Shown here piece after piece: positions 6,731 to 9,799 of a DNA stretch of 9,799 nt. The stretch's first letter is position 1, and each line of letters begins with the position of its first letter. The stretch is taken from NCBI GenBank assembly GCA_036389715.1, contig DASVWH010000086.1, positions 1-9,799 on the forward strand, in the 5' to 3' direction. The DNA is from DASVWH01 sp036389715 (GTDB lineage: Bacteria > Acidobacteriota > Blastocatellia > Pyrinomonadales > Pyrinomonadaceae). The notes beneath the pieces are model-generated. The model saw only the letters and a program-made list of their open reading frames with translations, ran no database searches and was not told where the DNA came from. The position numbers were made by a program, and so were the translations under genes.

Positions 6731-7977
6731 ACGCGAACTCCGGCCCGGCTCAAGACAAGCCTCAAAGTATTCTCCATCTCCTCGGCCATGCGCTCTCGCG
6801 TCAGGTGCTGGCGCGCGTAGCGGCGCGACTCGGCCGCCATCCGGCCGTAGAGCCGCTCGTCATGGATGAGCGCCTTCAGCTTGTCGGTTATCTGCTGCGG
6901 CGCGCTGACATCCACCAGGTATCCGGTCTCGCCGTCTTTGACCAGTTCGGGCAATCCTCCGCGGCGGGTGGCGATGAGCGGCACGCCGTAGTGCGCGGCT
7001 TCAATCGCCACGGTCGGGCAGGGGTCCGCGCTGCGACTCGGGACGACGCAAATCTCCATTTCCGTGAAGATGCGCTCGCGCTCCCGGACGAACCCGGCCC
7101 AGCGGACATGCCCCGCCAGGCCGTAACGCGCAATCTTTTGCTTGAGCGATTCGAGATAATGAGCCGCGCCCGCGCCGAAAATGACTGCGGAGAATTCCTG
7201 GCCGGACTGCCGCAGCCCGTCCAGAGCCGCGACGAAATCATCATGCCCCTTCCACTCCGCAACCTGCCCGACGATTCCAATCCTCGGCCGCTTAACTATA
7301 GAGCTTACACCGTTTACAGCCCCGGACGGCGGCTCGCCCGGCCCGCGTCCCGTCTCCCGCGCGTCGTTCAAAGTAATCCCATTGAGGACCGCAAAGACCT
7401 TTTCTTCCGGGAGGCCCAGGCCGACGAGCGCGTCGCGGACGTGGCGCGAGACGCCGATGAAGGCCGATAGACGGCGGCTCAGAAAGCCGAGCAGCCTTCT
7501 GTAAAAGCCCGTGTCGGGGAACGGGTCGTGAACGTGAAAGAAGGTCCGGCTCCGGGTCAGCAGCGGCCAGAGAATGAAGAGGTGATGAAAATTGGAATGG
7601 ACCACCGCATCCGGCGCGAGCCTGCGCAGCAGCCGCCTGTAGCCCAACCAGAGACGCGGCATCTTTGATAACTGGTGCAGCGTCATCCGAACGGACGACC
7701 TCGTCATCGTTTTCGAGATAAATCCGAGCGGCAGGCGCGCGTGCGCGATAGACTGCTCCTCCAGCCTGGCGGCGAATTGATGGTCTCCCCAGGTGCTCGT
7801 CAAACAACTAACCTCATGGCCCCTGCGGCGCAGGCCCTCCATCAAAGAGAGCGTGATGATCTCTTTCCCGAAAACCGTTCCCCCGGCGCAGACAAACAGT
7901 ATTTTCAAAACGTTACCCGGCACATTTGCGGCAGGCCAGACCGGAGCGCATGGCTGGTCTCCGGTCAGGCTCGGCAC
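6727..7977 (-). CDS. Glycosyltransferase family 4
   Basis: A 416-residue frame from GTG at 7977. The mature family-like N-terminus begins at residue 24, KILFVCAGGTVFGKE, preceded by a TTG at 7908 that would give 393 residues. The leader between them looks unstructured and contains a hairpin, so 7908 may be the real start; neither start has a strong Shine-Dalgarno site. The GT-B fold is clear: an N-terminal acceptor half with a glycine-rich loop (AGGTVFGKE), HVHDPFPDTG near 148-157 and GVSRHVRDAL near 175-184, then a donor half with IGIVGQVAEWKGHDDF (about 233-248) and SADPCPTVAIEAAHYGVP (about 316-333). The EX7E catalytic pair appears here as Asp318 and Glu326, a tolerated variant. It is a retaining transferase using a nucleotide sugar in the cytoplasm; donor and acceptor are unknown. 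It begins 2 bases after the stop of the preceding GT4 (if GTG) and overlaps the polymerase gene by 4 bases. Confidence 0.92.
   Translation of the reverse strand: MPSLTGDQPCAPVWPAANVPGNVLKILFVCAGGTVFGKEIITLSLMEGLRRRGHEVSCLTSTWGDHQFAARLEEQSIAHARLPLGFISKTMTRSSVRMTLHQLSKMPRLWLGYRRLLRRLAPDAVVHSNFHHLFILWPLLTRSRTFFHVHDPFPDTGFYRRLLGFLSRRLSAFIGVSRHVRDALVGLGLPEEKVFAVLNGITLNDARETGRGPGEPPSGAVNGVSSIVKRPRIGIVGQVAEWKGHDDFVAALDGLRQSGQEFSAVIFGAGAAHYLESLKQKIARYGLAGHVRWAGFVRERERIFTEMEICVVPSRSADPCPTVAIEAAHYGVPLIATRRGGLPELVKDGETGYLVDVSAPQQITDKLKALIHDERLYGRMAAESRRYARQHLTRERMAEEMENTLRLVLSRAGVRV
7939..7966 (-). repeat. 8-bp inverted repeat (hairpin) between two GT4 genes
   Basis: GACCGGAG (7939-7946) pairs perfectly with CTCCGGTC (7959-7966) around a 12-base loop. 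The hairpin lies between the end of the upstream GT4 gene and the TTG at 7908. No T-tract follows on the minus strand, so it is not a standard terminator. It could act as an RNA-stability or translation-control hairpin if translation begins at 7908; chance is also possible at this GC content. Confidence 0.45.
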
Positions 7978-7979
7978 AG

Positions 7980-9248
7980 CTACGGTTGGCTCACGCGGCC
8001 TGCGCGCTCAAACTCCCTGCGTGTGCCTCCCGAGTGGGCACTGTAAAGACGGCTGACGGTCTCGGCCGAGACGGAGAGATCGAATTTATCCACCTGCGCG
8101 CGCAGCTCTCCCGGCCGAGCCGGTCTCTCGACGAAGGCCAGAACGGCTGTCGCGAGCGCCGACGGGTCGCCCGTGCGGAAGCGCCATTGCGGGGCGAGCG
8201 GCGCGACCAAATCCTCGCCGCACCCGCAAGCCTCGCTGACCAGGCACGGCAGACCGCTGGCCATCGCCTCGTTGACGACCAGACCCCACGTCTCCCGGTA
8301 ATCGCTCGGCAGTACCAGGCAATCGGCGGCCACATACGCCTGCGAAATCTCCGTCTGGTTGAGAAATCCCGCGAACGAAGCGGCGGGTAAATGTGTGCGG
8401 CCCTCTTCTTCGTCGCTCCGCGATGCCGTCTCGCGCTCTGCGTCGAAGACTGCGCGCGTCGCCCGGCGCAGCCCCGCGCCAAGCTCGCCGCTGCCGACGA
8501 ACAGCAGGTGGACGGGCCGCCCCAGCACCTGCAAGCGCGGGTCGCGCGCGGCTTCAACCAGATCAAACGGGCGCTTCTTCGCAATAAACTTCCCCGCGAA
8601 CAGCAGGCACAGCGCATCTTCGGGAATATTCCAACGGCGACGAATATCGGTGCGGTGCGATCTCTGCGCTGCGGCCTGCCGCCTGAAGCGTTCGTTATCA
8701 ACGCAGTAGGGAGCCGGATGCAACTGTTCGGAGCGCGCCCCGTAGCTCTCGTAGAGACGCCGGTTCGCCTGCCCGATGTAGAGAAAATGGCTGACGCGCC
8801 GGAAGAGTTCTCCGAGCAGCACGCGCTTGGCCATGCCCTTCAATCTGGACACGGGGGCCAGGTCGTTACTCTCGCCGCGCAGCCAGACGGGCACGCCCGC
8901 CCTGTCGGCCTGCCAGGCCGCCTGCCAGTATGCCCTGACCTGCCAGCCCTGCATCCAGAGCGCGCTGACACGCCGCTCGCTGAGCAGTCTGCCGAGCGGT
9001 TCCTTCAGTTGCAGGCGGTTGAAGACGGACACATCCGCGTCCCGGTTGACCTTTAAGAAACGGTGCGCGTAGCCGTCGAGCGTGTCGAAATCCCAGGCGA
9101 AGGATTTTCCGAACTGGACATCGTAGGCCGGACGCACGCCGTGCTCGCTCAAGTACCAGACCTCGAAGGGCACGGAGGCGTCGCGCGCCAGCGCCTGCCA
9201 GAGCGGGACCTGATACTGAATCGGATGTGTCGTCAGGATTGCGAGCAT
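7980..9248 (-). CDS. Glycosyltransferase family 4
   Basis: A 422-residue GT-B enzyme starting with ATG at 9248. The start lies inside the end of the preceding GT4 gene (16-base overlap); a G-run sits 7 bases upstream as the only ribosome-site candidate. The N-terminus, LAILTTHPIQYQVPLWQAL, is the form seen in a GT4 subgroup whose first strand ends in THPIQYQ. Further in are WLRGESN near 122-128 and YIGQANRRLYESYG near 157-170. The donor half has LLFAGKFIAKKRPFDLVEA (about 215-233), FVGSGEL near 250-256 and the catalytic pair within ETWGLVVNEAM: Glu319 and Glu327 in EX7E spacing. Between about 262 and 290 there is an unusually polar stretch (RETASRSDEEEGRTH), probably a surface loop. No membrane segment or signal is seen, so it should act at the cytoplasmic face. 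The sugar is unknown. The family is secure; its order in the assembly line is inference. Confidence 0.93.
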   Translation of the reverse strand: MLAILTTHPIQYQVPLWQALARDASVPFEVWYLSEHGVRPAYDVQFGKSFAWDFDTLDGYAHRFLKVNRDADVSVFNRLQLKEPLGRLLSERRVSALWMQGWQVRAYWQAAWQADRAGVPVWLRGESNDLAPVSRLKGMAKRVLLGELFRRVSHFLYIGQANRRLYESYGARSEQLHPAPYCVDNERFRRQAAAQRSHRTDIRRRWNIPEDALCLLFAGKFIAKKRPFDLVEAARDPRLQVLGRPVHLLFVGSGELGAGLRRATRAVFDAERETASRSDEEEGRTHLPAASFAGFLNQTEISQAYVAADCLVLPSDYRETWGLVVNEAMASGLPCLVSEACGCGEDLVAPLAPQWRFRTGDPSALATAVLAFVERPARPGELRAQVDKFDLSVSAETVSRLYSAHSGGTRREFERAGRVSQP

Positions 9249-9799
9249 CGAACAGCCCCCCGCAGAATCGTCTGCCAGCGATCACCGTACCCGGACCAGC
9301 TCCAGTCGGCGGCCTTGCGCCGCGCGGCTGCCCGCATCTCTTTGACCAGAGACGGGGCTTCGATGAGCCGTTCCATCCGCCCGGAGAGCTGCTCTAAATT
9401 TCCGGCCTCGACGATGAAACCCGTCAACCCTTCTTCGACCACCTCTTCGCCGCCGGAGGCGCGTGTTGCGATGATGGGCAGGCCGCAGGCGGCAGCTTCC
9501 AATTGCACCTGGGCCAGCCCCTCGAAGAAGCTCGGGAAGACGAAGACGTGCGATTGTTGAAAGAGCGCGGGCAGCTTCCGCCTTGTGACGGGCCCCAGCC
9601 AGCGCACCGAGTCCGGCAAACCGCGACCGGCTTGAGCGGGCACGTTTCCAGTCCCCGCCACCCACAGCTCTGCCCCGGCAGGGTTCAGCCATTTCCAGGC
9701 TTGCAACAACAGCGGCAATCCCTTCCTGGCAGAGAGCGCGCCGACGAAGGTAAAGACCAGGGGCGAAGGCGCGGGCTCAAATAGCGGCGGGCGAAAACT
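9233..9799 (-). CDS. Glycosyltransferase family 4, N-terminal half missing (window edge)
   Basis: The frame is open from base 9799 to the TGA at 9233, giving the last 188 residues. A TTG at 9718 is internal and is not the start. This is the donor-binding half of a GT-B, family-4 enzyme: FVGALSARKGLPLLLQAW (about 18-34) is the usual VG-x-L-x-x-x-KG entry, LWVAGTG (about 45-51) the next strand, and FPSFFEGLAQVQLEAAACG (about 88-106) holds the catalytic EX7E pair, Glu93 and Glu101. IIATRASGGEEVVEEGLTGFIV follows, as expected. A full-length enzyme would have roughly 370-400 residues, so about half is missing. It overlaps the following GT4 by 16 bases, which suggests coupled translation. Sugar specificity cannot be inferred. 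Confidence 0.92.
   Translation of the reverse strand, partial: SFRPPLFEPAPSPLVFTFVGALSARKGLPLLLQAWKWLNPAGAELWVAGTGNVPAQAGRGLPDSVRWLGPVTRRKLPALFQQSHVFVFPSFFEGLAQVQLEAAACGLPIIATRASGGEEVVEEGLTGFIVEAGNLEQLSGRMERLIEAPSLVKEMRAAARRKAADWSWSGYGDRWQTILRGAVRCSQS

Noticed and set aside
6712..7470. Plus-strand open frame (252 aa) opposite the third GT4 gene
   Set aside because: The opposite strand encodes clear GT4 motifs across the same bases. The plus-strand product has no recognisable features.
8391..9056. Plus-strand open frame (221 aa) opposite the second GT4 gene
   Set aside because: Shadow of a GT4 frame with intact EX7E and GT-B motifs; no domain of its own.

Overview
The window is a densely packed, single-strand (minus) gene cluster for building a cell-surface or secreted polysaccharide. 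Eight protein-coding genes lie head to tail, and transcription runs from high to low coordinates. Both ends are cut: the most upstream gene lacks its N-terminus at base 9799, and the most downstream gene lacks its C-terminus at base 1. No RNA gene, mobile element or CRISPR array was found. The longest stretch without a gene is about 74 bases.

Order along the transcript: a family-4 glycosyltransferase (3' part only, 9233-9799); a second GT4 (7980-9248); a third GT4 (6727-7977); a polytopic O-antigen/repeat-unit polymerase-like protein (5207-6730); a membrane-anchored SGNH/GDSL hydrolase (4101 to about 5132); a multi-span membrane protein with an early Asp-Asp motif, possibly a GT-C-type transferase (2593-4104); a GT9 heptosyltransferase-like enzyme (1286-2557); and a glutamine-dependent asparagine-synthase-like amidotransferase (1-1244). 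Neighbours are joined by overlaps of 4 and 16 bases or gaps of 2 to 74 bases, so co-transcription and partial translational coupling are likely.

Inferred division of labour: cytoplasmic GT4 and GT9 enzymes assemble a lipid-linked oligosaccharide; the AsnB-like enzyme may amidate a uronic acid or other carboxylated precursor; the polymerase joins repeat units on the outer face of the inner membrane; the GT-C-like protein may add a side sugar from a polyprenyl carrier; and the anchored SGNH enzyme may adjust acyl groups. No flippase, initiating phosphoglycosyltransferase or export protein is visible. They may lie outside the window.

The organism is a GC-rich bacterium. The GT9 enzyme and Wzy-type layout fit a diderm (Gram-negative type). 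Clear Shine-Dalgarno sites (AAGGAG, GGAGG) show ordinary bacterial initiation. An environmental lineage such as Acidobacteriota is a guess only; nothing here fixes the taxon.

The most unusual signal is the SGNH gene. Its frame is open through an obvious N-terminal membrane anchor, but that stretch has no ATG, GTG or TTG. An ATC codon sits exactly 7 bases after a strong GGAGG.
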